A stretch of DNA of 64,000 bases from Rhodococcus sp. KRD197 (GTDB lineage Bacteria; Actinomycetota; Actinomycetes; Mycobacteriales; Mycobacteriaceae), in contig NZ_JABFAO010000004.1 in assembly GCF_017168235.1 (NCBI RefSeq), forward strand, positions 277,595-341,594, in the 5' to 3' direction. Both the position numbers and the translations under genes were made by a program. Positions within the stretch are counted from its first letter, which is position 1. Every line of letters begins with the position of its first letter. The notes under the pieces are model-generated. The model ran no database searches, was not told the DNA's origin, and was given only the letters and a program-made list of their open reading frames with translations. This document shows, piece by piece, positions 18,308 to 27,874 of this stretch.

Positions 18308-19453
18308 ATGACGATCGTGATCGCGGGAGCGGGACTGGCAGGACTACGGACGGCGCAGGAGGTGCGCAAGCTCGGGTACGACGGGGAGGTGGTGCTCGTC
18401 GGCGACGAGAATCACCTCCCGTACGACAGGCCGCCACTGTCGAAGGAAGTCATCCGCGGTGAACGAGACGACACGACCTTCGAAACCGAGGACTATTTCA
18501 CCGAGCACAAGATCGATCTGCGGCTCGGATCGCCTGTCGCCTCGGTCGATCCCGCTGCGCGGCGGCTGAAACTCGCCGACGGCACCGCGCTCGACTACGA
18601 CCACCTCGTCGTCGCGACCGGACTGCGGCCGAGGAAGTTGGCGTCGCTACCCGATCTTGCGGGCGTGCACGTACTTCGGTCCCGCGACGACGCCGACGCG
18701 CTGCGACGCGATGCCGCCTCTGCGTCCAAGGCGGTGGTGATCGGTGCCGGCTTCATCGGCTGCGAGCTCGCGGCCGGCTTGCGGCATCTCGGTGTCGACG
18801 TCGTCCTGGTCGAACCGCAGGCAACTCCGCTGGCGTCGGTACTCGGGCCCGAGGTGGGTGCGCTGATCGCCAGGCTGCACACCGAGGAAGGGGTCGAGCT
18901 GCGCACCGGGGTCGGCGTCGAGTCGTTGCGCGGCACGGACCGAGTCACCCACGTGGTCACCACCGATGGTGCGGAGCTCGAGGCCGATGTCGTCGTGGTC
19001 GGAGTCGGGTCGACACCTGTCACCGACTGGCTCGAGGGCTCGGGTGTCGAGCTCGGCGACGGCGTCCTGGCCGACTCCGTGGGACGCACGAGCGATGAAC
19101 ACATCTGGGCGGTCGGCGACGTTGCGGCGTGGAATGACGGCGCCCACAGCACCCGCGTCGAGCACTGGAGCAATGTAGCGGATCAGGTGCGGATCATGGT
19201 TCCTGCGATGCTCGGTTCCGAGCCCGGTCCGTCACGTCCTCGGGTGCCGTACTTCTGGAGTGATCAGTATGACGTCAAGATCCAGGCGCTGGGCACGCCG
19301 TCGAGCGAAGATTGTGTCGAAATCGTCGAGGACGACGGTCGAAAGTTCCTGGCATACTACGTTCGTGACGGAATTCTTACGGCTGTCGTCGGTGGGGGCA
19401 AGGCTGGTGCGGTCATGAAGATGCGCGCCAAGATCGGTTTGCCGCGTGAATGA
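18308..19453 (+). CDS. FAD/NAD(P)H-dependent ferredoxin-reductase-like oxidoreductase
   Basis: Flavoprotein of 381 residues related to rhodocoxin/putidaredoxin reductase, which pass electrons from NAD(P)H to a ferredoxin. The FAD Rossmann motif is VIAGAGLAGLRTAQE at the N-terminus; the second dinucleotide fold is VVIGAGFIGCELAAGL near residue 140; the FAD-closing motif is IWAVGDVAAW. The C-terminal YFWSDQYDVKIQALG is typical of this reductase family. ATG 18308 removes nine poorly conserved residues from the open frame. No ferredoxin or P450 gene lies beside it, so its partner is encoded elsewhere. Divergent from the Asp23-type gene; the threonine dehydratase start overlaps its end. Confidence 0.87.
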   Translation: MTIVIAGAGLAGLRTAQEVRKLGYDGEVVLVGDENHLPYDRPPLSKEVIRGERDDTTFETEDYFTEHKIDLRLGSPVASVDPAARRLKLADGTALDYDHLVVATGLRPRKLASLPDLAGVHVLRSRDDADALRRDAASASKAVVIGAGFIGCELAAGLRHLGVDVVLVEPQATPLASVLGPEVGALIARLHTEEGVELRTGVGVESLRGTDRVTHVVTTDGAELEADVVVVGVGSTPVTDWLEGSGVELGDGVLADSVGRTSDEHIWAVGDVAAWNDGAHSTRVEHWSNVADQVRIMVPAMLGSEPGPSRPRVPYFWSDQYDVKIQALGTPSSEDCVEIVEDDGRKFLAYYVRDGILTAVVGGGKAGAVMKMRAKIGLPRE

Positions 19454-20666
19454 TGCCCGCCTGAGCGCCGCGGACATCACCGATGCCGAGACGCTGCTGA
19501 GGCCGGTGATGCGCCGGACCCCGGTCGTCGCCTCACGCATTCTGTCCGATCTCACCGGACACGAGGTCCGACTCAAGTGCGAGAACCTGCAGCGCACAGG
19601 TTCGTTCAAACCACGCGGTGCATACTTCCGGATCGCCCGACTGTCCGCGGCGGAACGTGCGGGAGGTGTGGTCGCCGCAAGTGCGGGAAACCACGCACAG
19701 GGCGTCGCCTGGGCCGCCACACAGCTGGGTATATCGGCGACGGTGTTCATGCCGACGGGTGTGTCGTTGCCGAAGTTGGTGGCCACCAAGGCCTACGGCG
19801 CGGATGTGACACTCGTCGGGACAACCGTCGACGAGGCATTGACGAGCGCACGCGATTTCGCCGACCGCACCGGCGCCACCCTCATTCACCCGTTCGATCA
19901 CATCGACATCGTCGCCGGGCAAGCAACTCTGGGCGCCGAGGTGCTCGAGCAGATGCCGGAGGTCGGCACGATCGTGGTTCCGACCGGGGGCGGAGGACTG
20001 CTCGCGGGCGTCGCCGCGGCCGCGCACCTGCGTAAGCCCGGAGTGCGGATCATCGGCGTCCAGGCCGAGGGGGCAGCCGCCTGGCCTGCCTCTCTCATCG
20101 CAGGTCACCCGATCGCCGCCGAGGCGATGTCGACGATGGCCGACGGTATCGCGGTAGGCCTTCCGGGGACCGTGCCGTTCGCGCATGTGACGGACTGGGT
20201 CGACGATGTGGTGACGGTCAGCGAGGATGCGTTGTCGCGCGCGTTGCTGCTGTGCATCGAACGCGCGAAACTGATCGTCGAACCGGCCGGTGCTGCCGCC
20301 GTGGCGGCACTGATGACCCGCGACGACCTTCGACTCGAAGGCCCGGTCTGCGCGGTTCTGTCCGGCGGAAACATCGACCCGTTGCTCCTGACGCACGTCA
20401 TCACCCATGGCCTCCGCGCGGCGGGCCGCTATCTGGCAGTGCGTGCGACGATTTCGGATCGACCGGGTGGTCTGCTCGACCTGCTGGGAGTGGTGAAGCA
20501 ACACGGCGCCAGCGTCGTCGACGTCGTCCATTCCCGCACCGGGGGACAGTTGGGACTCGAGGAAGTCGATGTGATGTTGACCGTCGAAACCCGCGGGCCG
20601 GTGCACCGCCAGGACGTGCTCGAAGCCCTCGCTGCCAGCGGATATGTCGTCTCCATCGCGCCCTGA
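19446..20666 (+). CDS. ilvA: threonine ammonia-lyase with C-terminal ACT domain
   Basis: PLP enzyme of 406 residues that deaminates threonine to 2-oxobutyrate, the first step towards isoleucine. The PLP lysine is Lys55 in GSFKPRGAYF, with SAGNHAQGVAWA and the phosphate loop PTGGGGLLAGVA also present. The last ~80 residues (RATISDRPGGLLDLLGVV) form a single ACT-like domain for effector binding, so this is the ~400-residue class with one ACT domain, not the E. coli IlvA form with two. GTG 19446 overlaps the upstream stop by 8 bp. The symbol is used in the broad sense; tdcB-like naming is possible. Confidence 0.9.
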   Translation: MNDARLSAADITDAETLLRPVMRRTPVVASRILSDLTGHEVRLKCENLQRTGSFKPRGAYFRIARLSAAERAGGVVAASAGNHAQGVAWAATQLGISATVFMPTGVSLPKLVATKAYGADVTLVGTTVDEALTSARDFADRTGATLIHPFDHIDIVAGQATLGAEVLEQMPEVGTIVVPTGGGGLLAGVAAAAHLRKPGVRIIGVQAEGAAAWPASLIAGHPIAAEAMSTMADGIAVGLPGTVPFAHVTDWVDDVVTVSEDALSRALLLCIERAKLIVEPAGAAAVAALMTRDDLRLEGPVCAVLSGGNIDPLLLTHVITHGLRAAGRYLAVRATISDRPGGLLDLLGVVKQHGASVVDVVHSRTGGQLGLEEVDVMLTVETRGPVHRQDVLEALAASGYVVSIAP

Positions 20667-20688
20667 CGGGCGCGTCGCCGTTTCGGCG
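20657..20688 (+). terminator. GC-rich double hairpin at the end of threonine dehydratase
   Basis: CGCGCCC/GGGCGCG (20657-20663 and 20668-20674) forms around the stop codon, which lies in the TGAC loop, followed by CGCCG-TTT-CGGCG (20676-20688). There is no T-tract, so termination strength is uncertain. Confidence 0.4.
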
Positions 20689-20780
20689 CGGATGGCAGGG
20701 CCGGCGTCCGACCGGTTAATCTTCGACGGGTTTCGAGTCTGCTTCTATGCACAGCACCGAACGGAAATGGGGAGCACAGT

Positions 20781-21749
20781 ATGGCGAACGCCATCGAAGT
20801 CGAGAATCTGGTACTCGAGTACGGCAAGAACATCGCTCTGAACGGCGTCAGTTTTCAGGTGCCGGAGGGCACGGTGCTCGGCGTACTCGGGCCCAACGGC
20901 GCAGGAAAGACTACTGCGGTGCGCATTCTCGCAACGCTGCTCAAGGCCACATCGGGGACGGCGAAGATCCACGGCGTCGATGTGGGGGACAAGCCCAACG
21001 ATGTCCGAAAGATGATCGGGCTGACCGGACAGTTCGCGGCCGTCGACGAATATCTGACGGGGTACGAGAACCTGGAGATGGTCGGCAGGCTCTTCGGCCT
21101 GAAGAAGTCCGAAGCTCGCCAGCGCGCCGACGAGTTGCTGGCTCGCTTCGATCTCGAATACGCGCGCGACCGGACGGCGAAGCAGTACTCGGGAGGTATG
21201 CGTCGCCGGCTCGATATCGCCGCCAGCCTCATCGGTCGACCGAAGGTCGTCTTTCTCGACGAACCCACCACCGGGCTGGATCCGCGAAGCCGAATGGGTA
21301 TGTGGGACTTCATCGGCGACCTGGTGAAGGACGGAACGACCATACTTCTGACGACGCAGTACCTGGAGGAGGCCGATCGCCTGGCGGACAAGATCATCGT
21401 CCTCGACAAGGGGTCGATCATCGCCGAGGGCACGGCCGACCAGCTCAAGTCCCAGGTGGGGGGTGAGCGGGTGGAGTTCGTGCTGACGGACCCCGCGGAC
21501 CATCACCGGGCGGTCGAGATCCTGACGCCCATCGGGCTGGACGTACCCACCTACGACGCACAGACACGCCGAATCAGTATGCCCGTCGGCGGCGGCGCCG
21601 ACGACCTCACCACCGCGCTGCTCGGCTTCAAGCAGGCGAATATCTCGGTTGTCGACGTCGGACTGCGGCGACCCAATCTCGACGATGTGTTTCTCACCCT
21701 CACCGGTCATACCGCCGAGGTCGACGTAGTAGCGGAGGAAGAGAAATGA
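20781..21749 (+). CDS. ABC exporter ATP-binding protein (DrrA/daunorubicin-resistance family)
   Basis: ATPase of 322 residues. Walker A is GPNGAGKTTAVRIL near residue 38, the signature is YSGGMRRRLDIAASL, and Walker B is VVFLDEPTTGLDPRSR. The C-terminal extension (LGLRRPNLDDVFLTLTGH) is the DrrA-type tail that contacts the permease. The adjacent permease overlaps by ATGA, so this is a one-ATPase, one-permease exporter of the type used for lipids, antibiotics or polyketides. The substrate is not predictable. ATG 20781 is preceded by ATGGGGAG. Confidence 0.92.
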   Translation: MANAIEVENLVLEYGKNIALNGVSFQVPEGTVLGVLGPNGAGKTTAVRILATLLKATSGTAKIHGVDVGDKPNDVRKMIGLTGQFAAVDEYLTGYENLEMVGRLFGLKKSEARQRADELLARFDLEYARDRTAKQYSGGMRRRLDIAASLIGRPKVVFLDEPTTGLDPRSRMGMWDFIGDLVKDGTTILLTTQYLEEADRLADKIIVLDKGSIIAEGTADQLKSQVGGERVEFVLTDPADHHRAVEILTPIGLDVPTYDAQTRRISMPVGGGADDLTTALLGFKQANISVVDVGLRRPNLDDVFLTLTGHTAEVDVVAEEEK

Positions 21750-22537
21750 GCGTTGCTCGCGATTCCCTGATCATCACCAAGCGAAACCTGATCAAGCTCA
21801 AGCGCGTTCCCGATCTGCTGTTCTTCGCCACGCTGTCGCCGATCATGTTCGTGCTGCTGTTCGCGTACGTGTTCGGTAGTGCCATCGACATTCCCGGAGT
21901 GGACTACAAGAGCTTCTTGATGGGCGGAATCTTCGTCCAGACCATGATCTTCGGGGCCACTATCACCGGGTCCTCGCTCGCCGAAGACCTGCAGAAGGGC
22001 GTGATGGATCGATTCCGATCGCTGCCGATGGCACGCTCGGCCGTCGTGATCGGTAGAACCGCAGCCGATGTCGGCAACAACATCGTCACCATCACCATCA
22101 TGTCGATCACCGGACTCATCGTGGGATGGCGAATCACCTCGTCGTTCTTCGAAGCGCTCGCCGGGTACGTGTTGCTGCTGCTGTTCGCGTACTCGATCTC
22201 GTGGGTCATGGCGTACATGGGATTGCTGGTTCGCTCGCCCGAGCTGTTCAACAATGCATCGTTCATCGTCATCTTCCCGCTGACGTTCATCGCCAACACG
22301 TTCGTGCCGATCGACAACTTCCCGACCGTGCTCAAGGTGATCGCCGAGTGGAATCCGATCTCCTCGACGGTGCAGGCGGTGCGTGAACTCTTCGGCAACA
22401 CGAACCCGCTGGCACCGGCGCCGGATGCGTGGCCGCTGCAGAATCCCATCCTCTACACATTGATCTGGGTCGTACTGTTCCTCGTCATCTTCGTGCCGCT
22501 GTCGGTGCGCAAGTACGAGAAAACCCTCACTGCCTGA
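21746..22537 (+). CDS. ABC-2 type permease (DrrB family)
   Basis: Integral membrane subunit of 263 residues with six predicted helices (for example LLFFATLSPIMFVLLFAYVF, YVLLLLFAYSISWVMAYM, ILYTLIWVVLFLVIFVPL). The amphipathic N-terminal segment ITKRNLIKLKRVPDLLFF and GVMDRFRSLPMARSAVV are typical of DrrB/ABC-2 transporters. The start overlaps the ATPase stop. A strong terminator follows 10 bp after the stop. Partner and dose are fixed by translational coupling to the ATPase. Confidence 0.92.
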   Translation: MSVARDSLIITKRNLIKLKRVPDLLFFATLSPIMFVLLFAYVFGSAIDIPGVDYKSFLMGGIFVQTMIFGATITGSSLAEDLQKGVMDRFRSLPMARSAVVIGRTAADVGNNIVTITIMSITGLIVGWRITSSFFEALAGYVLLLLFAYSISWVMAYMGLLVRSPELFNNASFIVIFPLTFIANTFVPIDNFPTVLKVIAEWNPISSTVQAVRELFGNTNPLAPAPDAWPLQNPILYTLIWVVLFLVIFVPLSVRKYEKTLTA

Positions 22538-22547
22538 GGACGTAAGA

Positions 22548-22583
22548 AAAGAACCCCCGGCCGCAAGCGGCCGGGGGTTCTTT
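22548..22583. terminator. bidirectional terminator between the ABC exporter and greA
   Basis: AAAGAACCCCCGGCCG (22548-22563), loop CAAG, CGGCCGGGGGTTCTTT (22568-22583): a perfect 16-bp stem flanked by an A-rich and a T-rich side. It serves the exporter operon on the plus strand and greA on the minus strand. Confidence 0.92.
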
Positions 22584-22598
22584 CTTCGAACACGAAGT

Positions 22599-23093
22599 TT
22601 ACGTGTGGTACGGCTCAGCGCTGATCAGCGTGACCTTCATCGTCTTGCCGTTGGGCAGCGAGTACTCGCGGGTGTCGCCGACCTTCGCGTCGATGAGCGC
22701 ACCGCCGAGAGGCGAGCTGGGGGAGTAGACCTCAAGCTTGCCGTCACGCGCACCTTCTTCGCGAGTCGCGATGAGGAAGGTCTCGGTATCGGACTCGTCA
22801 CCGTCGTAGTACACCTTCACGACGGATCCGGGCAGCGCCACACCGGACTGAGTCGGGGCTTCGCCGACCTTCGCCGAGTTGAGCAGTTCCTGAAGCTGTC
22901 GGATGCGCGCTTCCTGCTGGCCCTGCTCCTCGCGTGCAGCGTGGTAGCCGCCGTTCTCTTTCAGATCGCCCTCTTCGCGTCGCTCGTTGATTTCGGCGGC
23001 GATGACCGGGCGATTGGAAATGAGTTGGTCGAGTTCGCTCTTGAGCCTGTCGTGGGATTCCTGGGTTAGCCAGGTCACCTGGGTCTCGGTCAT
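22599..23093 (-). CDS. greA: transcription elongation factor GreA
   Basis: GreA, 164 residues, stimulates transcript cleavage in backtracked RNA polymerase. The N-terminal coiled coil carries [17 protein letters not shown] with the acidic tip, and the C-terminal FKBP-like domain ends [21 protein letters not shown] 23093 is preceded by AAGGGAG and gives the standard length; the frame continues upstream but that part is not GreA. Location next to DUF4307 and mca matches the mycobacterial order. Confidence 0.96.
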   Translation of the reverse strand: MTETQVTWLTQESHDRLKSELDQLISNRPVIAAEINERREEGDLKENGGYHAAREEQGQQEARIRQLQELLNSAKVGEAPTQSGVALPGSVVKVYYDGDESDTETFLIATREEGARDGKLEVYSPSSPLGGALIDAKVGDTREYSLPNGKTMKVTLISAEPYHT

Positions 23094-23389
23094 CTCGATC
23101 ACTCCCTTGTAGTCGAAGCCGCGGTGGGCTCCCGGTCTGTTGCTGACGAACGCACGAATATGCGGGAAGACCCGAACCCGGTCATATCGCGGGCCCGACT
23201 CTCGCTCACGGTCATTTCGCAAGTTCCATTTCGCTCCGGAACCTGGGATCGGCCCGCTTCCTGAGCCGCCGCAGCGAGGGTGCATTCTCGGCACCGTCAA
23301 CCGTCACTCCGGCCGTCAATGCAGCAATACACGGCTCCAGTTCGGAACCGTGTACCGGCTTATCTTACCACGGGGCAGCGAGCAGTCAG
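23094..23389 (-). promoter_or_regulatory. greA upstream region, probable promoter at 23362-23389
   Basis: Gap of 292 bp upstream of greA. On the minus strand CTGACT (23389-23384) and TAAGAT (23367-23362) are spaced by 16 bp, a plausible promoter overlapping the DUF4307 stop; it would leave a leader of about 260 nt. Within the leader lies a 9-bp stem (23330-23352, one G-U pair, loop of 5). No known riboswitch was recognised. Confidence 0.4.
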
Positions 23390-23811
23390 CTGGCCCGTAA
23401 ATATTCGGGAACGTTCGTGCTGCATCCGTAGACATCACCCACAGCGGGTGGTTGGGAGGTCCGCACGATGGACGTCACCGAGATTTCTCGGGCCGACGAG
23501 CCCGGTACGAGAAGCTCGCGTCTGCCGGTTTCCGACCCGTCACGAGAGCGGGCCCGCACGATGCACACCACGTCGCGCTCCGAATCCGGACGCGTGACGC
23601 TGAAGGTGATGGACAATGTGCTGTCGTCGACCAGATCGAATGTCAGGGCCGTGGCCTCGACATCGGCGACCGCGAAGCGTTGATATCCGACGAATGCAAT
23701 ACCCAGTCCGACGACAAGCACGAGCGCCAACAGAAGCGTCTGGATGCGTCGGCTGACAGGGCGGCGCGACGCCGACGCCGGATAGCGGCCCTCGGGGAGC
23801 GTGGCAGTCAT
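23386..23811 (-). CDS. DUF4307 membrane protein
   Basis: Protein of 141 residues with one transmembrane helix near residues 23-42 ([20 protein letters not shown]) and an extracytoplasmic beta-rich domain of about 95 residues with cysteines in VVCIVRAR and VYGCSTN. DUF4307 proteins lie beside greA and mca across mycolata; function unknown. It is divergent from mca with 120 bp between starts. It could sense or support the envelope, but nothing in the sequence shows how. Confidence 0.85.
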   Translation of the reverse strand: MTATLPEGRYPASASRRPVSRRIQTLLLALVLVVGLGIAFVGYQRFAVADVEATALTFDLVDDSTLSITFSVTRPDSERDVVCIVRARSRDGSETGRRELLVPGSSAREISVTSIVRTSQPPAVGDVYGCSTNVPEYLRAS

Positions 23812-23931
23812 ACGAACTTTCGTCGTGAGCGGAACCTTCGTGGTCTACGGCAGCCGGTGCGCGCTGTGTCGGTGCCAAGTGGAACTATAGGGGGAGGGGA
23901 AGAATCAGGCGAAGCTGAGGTGAGGAAGATC

Positions 23932-24810
23932 GTGAGCGGACTACGGCTCATGGCGGTGCACGCCCATCCCGACGACGAGTCGAGCAAGGGCGCTGCGACG
24001 ACGGCTCGATACGCGGCCGAGGGAAACGATGTGCTCGTGGTGAGCCTCACCGGCGGTGAACGAGGAGACATCCTCAATCCGGCGATGGACATCCCGGGGG
24101 TTCACGAACGCATCCAGGAGGTGCGTCGCGAGGAGATGGCGGAGGCGGCGCGCATCCTCGGCGTCGGGCACACGTGGCTCGGCTACATGGACTCCGGTCT
24201 TCCCGAGGGCGATCCACTGCCACCGCTACCCGAGGGCTGTTTCGCCCTCGTGCCGCTGGAGGAGTCGACCGAGGCGCTCGTGAAGGTGATCAGGGACTTC
24301 AAGCCGCATGTGATCACCACATACGACGAAAAGGGCGGTTATCCGCACCCCGATCACATCCGTTGCCACGAGGTGTCGGTTGCCGCGTTCGAGGCGGCGG
24401 GGGATCCGGAGAAGTTCCCGGACGCGGGTGAGCCGTGGACGCCGCTCAAGCTGTACTACTCGCACGGCTTCCTGCGTAAACGGATGCAGCTGTTCAACGA
24501 CTGGTTCGTCGATCGGGGTGAGGAAAGCCCGTTCGTCGACTGGCTCGCGCGCTGGAGCAGCGATCGTGACGAGATCATGGAACGCATCACCACCCAGGTC
24601 ACGGTCGGTGAGTACTTCGGGCAGCGCGACGATGCGTTGCGCGCGCATGCGACGCAGATCGACCCCAACGGCGCGTTCTTCGCGGTCCCGGTCGAGGTAC
24701 AGCAGAAGCTGTGGCCGACCGAGGAATACGAGCTCGCTCGCACGCGGGTGAAGACGTCGATCCCGGAGACGGATCTGTTCGCCGGCATCGAGTCGGAGAA
24801 GTCCGAGTGA
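23932..24810 (+). CDS. mca: mycothiol S-conjugate amidase
   Basis: Zinc amidase of 292 residues that cleaves mycothiol S-conjugates, releasing a mercapturic acid for export and recycling the inositol-glucosamine part; a detoxification step restricted to mycothiol-producing actinobacteria. The LmbE/PIG-L fold is shown by AHPDDES (zinc ligands expected at His12 and Asp15) and HPDHIRCHE (His142). Length and the opening [16 protein letters not shown] match mycobacterial Mca rather than MshB. GTG 23932 is selected on that match; GTG 23920 is possible. The start of the next gene overlaps by GTGA. Confidence 0.95.
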   Translation: MSGLRLMAVHAHPDDESSKGAATTARYAAEGNDVLVVSLTGGERGDILNPAMDIPGVHERIQEVRREEMAEAARILGVGHTWLGYMDSGLPEGDPLPPLPEGCFALVPLEESTEALVKVIRDFKPHVITTYDEKGGYPHPDHIRCHEVSVAAFEAAGDPEKFPDAGEPWTPLKLYYSHGFLRKRMQLFNDWFVDRGEESPFVDWLARWSSDRDEIMERITTQVTVGEYFGQRDDALRAHATQIDPNGAFFAVPVEVQQKLWPTEEYELARTRVKTSIPETDLFAGIESEKSE

Positions 24811-25046
24811 TCGTCTCACTGTTGGCCCAAGGTGCCCCGGGCCCGGAGTTCGGTAAATCCTCTCCCATCGGTCTGGTCATCATCGTGGCGTTGCTCCTGG
24901 GCACGGCGCTGCTGATCTGGTCGATGAACAAGCAGATCAAGAAGCTGCCGGACACCTTCGAAAAGGAGGATCCGACGCCCGATCAGGAGCTCGACGAAGG
25001 TACCGACCGGGGTGCGGTTCGAAAGCCCGAGCGCGACGAGAGCTGA
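24807..25046 (+). CDS. small single-helix membrane protein downstream of mca (Rv1083-like)
   Basis: 79 residues from GTG 24807 (GTGA overlap with mca). One transmembrane segment at about 19-36 ([18 protein letters not shown]) is followed by a basic patch MNKQIKKLP and an acidic tail ending ERDES, giving a charged cytoplasmic end. Small proteins of this design follow mca in mycobacteria as I recall. No enzymatic motif; coupling to mca suggests a role with it, but that is inference. Confidence 0.75.
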   Translation: MIVSLLAQGAPGPEFGKSSPIGLVIIVALLLGTALLIWSMNKQIKKLPDTFEKEDPTPDQELDEGTDRGAVRKPERDES

Positions 25047-25049
25047 ACG

Positions 25050-27083
25050 GTGACCGGCCGCAACACCCTCGGCGATTCGACGAGTCCGTATCTGCGTCAG
25101 CACGCCGATAATCCGGTGCACTGGCAGCAGTGGACGGCCGAGGCGTTGCAGTCCGCGCGCGACCGCGACGTTCCGATTCTGCTTTCCATCGGGTACTCGG
25201 CGTGCCACTGGTGCCACGTCATGGCGCACGAGTCGTTCGAGGACGAGGCCACCGCGGCTGCGATGAACGCGGGGTTCGTCTGCATCAAGGTCGACCGCGA
25301 GGAGCGGCCCGACCTCGACGCGGTGTACATGAACGCCACTGTCGCAATGACGGGTCAGGGCGGCTGGCCGATGACGTGTTTCCTCACCCCGGACGGTGAA
25401 CCGTTCTACTGCGGCACCTACTACCCGCCGCGTCCGCTCGGCACACTGCCGTCGTTTCCTCAGCTGCTGGACGCGATCACCGAGACGTGGACGACCCGTC
25501 GCAGCGAAGTGTTCGACGCCTCCGCCGCGATCACCACCGCCCTGCGCGAGAACTCCGGACGGCTGCCGGCATCGGAGCGTTCGATCGACGCAGACCTGCT
25601 CGCCGAGGCAGTCGCGTCTGTGCTCGGTGACGAGGACCTCGAATTCGGTGGTTTCGGTGGTGCCCCGAAGTTCCCGCCTGGCGCGTTGCTGGAAGGTCTG
25701 CTTCGCCACCACGAGCGCACCGGATCATCCGAGGCGCTGTCCGCCGCGAGTCGGACCGCGGACGCGATGGCCAGGGGTGGAATTCACGATCAGATCGGCG
25801 GCGGCTTCGCTCGGTACTCCGTCGACGCCGAATGGATCGTTCCGCACTTCGAGAAGATGCTCTACGACAATGCCCTGCTCCTGAGGTTCTACGGTCATCT
25901 CGCGCGTGTCACCGCCGACCCACTTGCCACAGACTCACTGGCGATCCGGGTCGCCGACGCCACCGCGGATTTCATGCTGCGCGAACTCCGCACCGAAGCA
26001 GGCTGTTTCGCGTCCGCCCTCGACGCCGACACCGAGGGGGTCGAGGGGTCGACCTACGTGTGGACCCCGGAGCAGTTGGTCGAAGTTCTCGGGTTCGAGG
26101 ACGGTGTGTGGGCCGCCGGTCTCTTCGCCGTCAGCAGTGCCGGCACGTTCGAAGGCGGGACGTCAGTGTTGCAGCTGCCGGAGGATCCGGAGGATGCCGA
26201 GCGGTTCGAGCGCGTCTGCCGGAACCTGATGGCGGCGCGTGATGGTCGCCCGCAACCCGGCCGCGACGACAAAGTGGTGACGGCCTGGAATGGGCTTGCC
26301 GTGACCGCCCTCGCCGAGACCGGCGCGGCACTGGGACGCCCCGACTGGATCGACGCTGCCGTCGAATGCGCCGAGCAGATCTTCGCCACCCACTTCGAGC
26401 ACGGCCGACTGCGGCGTGCCTCCCTTGGAAGCCATGTCGGTGACGCGACGGGAGTGCTCGAGGATTACGCATGCATGGCCGTCGCGTCGTCGACGTTGTT
26501 TCAGGTGACCGGTGAACAGGTGTGGGTCGAGCGTGCCCAGCAACTTCTCGACGCGGCGATCGAGCACTTCGCCGACCCCGCCCACCTGGGCAGTTGGTTC
26601 GATACAGCCGACGACGCCGAAGCTCTGGTCACCCGGCCACGGGACCCGTTGGACAATGCGACACCGTCGGGTGCCTCGACCATCACCGAAGCTTTGCTGA
26701 CGGCAGCCACGCTCGTCCCGGCCGATGACGCCGCCCGTTACAGCGAACTGGCAGCAGCGGGGCTGGCGGTCGCGGCCATCGTGCTCGAGCGCTCACCGCG
26801 TTCGGGAGGACACTGGTTGACCGTCGCCGAAGCATCCGTGCGCGGCCCTCTGCAGATTGCCGTCTCGACAGCTACGTCCGGGGCGGAAAGCCCGCTCCTG
26901 ACGGTTGCCCGCAGACATGCTCCCGGCGGAACCGTCGTGGTCGCGGGCGTCGTCGATTCGGCACCGCTGCTGGCGGATCGGCCCATCGTCGACGGCCGGG
27001 ATGCCGCGTACGTGTGCCGAGGCTTCGTCTGCGACCGGCCGGTTACTACCGAGCTCGAACTCGTCGAGGCACTCCAGCGCTGA
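25050..27083 (+). CDS. thioredoxin-domain protein, DUF255/YyaL family
   Basis: Protein of 677 residues. The N-terminal ~160 residues have a thioredoxin fold (DUF255) with the redox-like motif SACHWCHVM (Cys52 and Cys55) and the family signatures NPVHWQQW and KVDREERPDLD. The rest resembles an alpha/alpha toroid like that of N-acylglucosamine epimerases (FEKMLYDNALLLRF, KVVTAWNGLAV). The family is conserved from bacteria to the human spermatogenesis-associated SPATA20, and its reaction is unknown to me. GTG 25050 lies 3 bp after the previous stop. The link to mycothiol metabolism is positional only. Confidence 0.88.
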   Translation: MTGRNTLGDSTSPYLRQHADNPVHWQQWTAEALQSARDRDVPILLSIGYSACHWCHVMAHESFEDEATAAAMNAGFVCIKVDREERPDLDAVYMNATVAMTGQGGWPMTCFLTPDGEPFYCGTYYPPRPLGTLPSFPQLLDAITETWTTRRSEVFDASAAITTALRENSGRLPASERSIDADLLAEAVASVLGDEDLEFGGFGGAPKFPPGALLEGLLRHHERTGSSEALSAASRTADAMARGGIHDQIGGGFARYSVDAEWIVPHFEKMLYDNALLLRFYGHLARVTADPLATDSLAIRVADATADFMLRELRTEAGCFASALDADTEGVEGSTYVWTPEQLVEVLGFEDGVWAAGLFAVSSAGTFEGGTSVLQLPEDPEDAERFERVCRNLMAARDGRPQPGRDDKVVTAWNGLAVTALAETGAALGRPDWIDAAVECAEQIFATHFEHGRLRRASLGSHVGDATGVLEDYACMAVASSTLFQVTGEQVWVERAQQLLDAAIEHFADPAHLGSWFDTADDAEALVTRPRDPLDNATPSGASTITEALLTAATLVPADDAARYSELAAAGLAVAAIVLERSPRSGGHWLTVAEASVRGPLQIAVSTATSGAESPLLTVARRHAPGGTVVVAGVVDSAPLLADRPIVDGRDAAYVCRGFVCDRPVTTELELVEALQR

Positions 27084-27093
27084 AATCTGGCAG

Positions 27094-27759
27094 CTAGAAC
27101 AGGACCAACCACACGGCAACGAGGTGGCAGACCGCCGCGAGCACGGTGGATGCGTGGAAGAACTCGTGAAAACCGAACGTCGTCGGCCAGGGGTTGGGCC
27201 ACTGGGTGGCGTACAGGATCGCGCCGATGCTGTACAGAATTCCGCCGGCGAGTAGCAGTAGGAACGGCGCGTAGCCGACCTGGTCGATGAGTGCTGGTGC
27301 GACCGGGACGATGGCCCAGCCGAGGATGAGGTAGAGCGGAACACCGACCCAGCGCGGGCCCTGCGGCCACAGCATCTTCAGTGCGACGCCGCCGAGGGCG
27401 CCCGCCCACACCACGATCAGCAATGTCCGGCCGGTGTTCTCAGGTAAGCCCAGCACTGCGAACGGGGTATAGCTGCCCGCGATGAACACGAAGATCATCG
27501 AGTGATCCGCCCGCTTCATCCACATGCGGTGCGATGGGTTGCTCCACTGCACGCGGTGGTATGTCGCACTGACTCCGAAGACGCCACAGACGGTGATCGC
27601 GTACACAGTCGTCGCGATTCCCGCACTGACCGACACGAGAGTGAAGGCGAGGGTCACCAGAACGATCCCGGAGACGACTGCCACGCCGAAGGCGTACAGG
27701 TGAATCCAGCCGCGCATACGAGGTTTGACGGGCAGCTCGTTCAGACCGAACATCGTCAT
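27094..27759 (-). CDS. hemolysin III family (PAQR-like) membrane protein
   Basis: Seven-helix protein of 221 residues with the family landmarks ATYHRVQWS after helix 2, MKRADHSMIFVFIAGSYTPF, and the C-terminal FGFHEFFHASTVLAAVCH; the histidines and acidic residues form the probable zinc site of PAQR relatives. Matches the Rv1085c position between the DUF255 protein and the prenyl synthase. It converges on the DUF255 gene with 10 bp between stops. Despite the name, toxicity is not established for this group. Confidence 0.88.
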   Translation of the reverse strand: MTMFGLNELPVKPRMRGWIHLYAFGVAVVSGIVLVTLAFTLVSVSAGIATTVYAITVCGVFGVSATYHRVQWSNPSHRMWMKRADHSMIFVFIAGSYTPFAVLGLPENTGRTLLIVVWAGALGGVALKMLWPQGPRWVGVPLYLILGWAIVPVAPALIDQVGYAPFLLLLAGGILYSIGAILYATQWPNPWPTTFGFHEFFHASTVLAAVCHLVAVWLVLF

Positions 27760-27874
27760 GCGGATGACCTCCTCTGCGCGCGGCGAACCTACGCTCCCGT
27801 AGGTTCGCCGCTCACTCTACCGGTGAGTAGAGCGGAAGCGGCGGCGTAAGGTTGTCCTCCGTGGTGATGTCTCG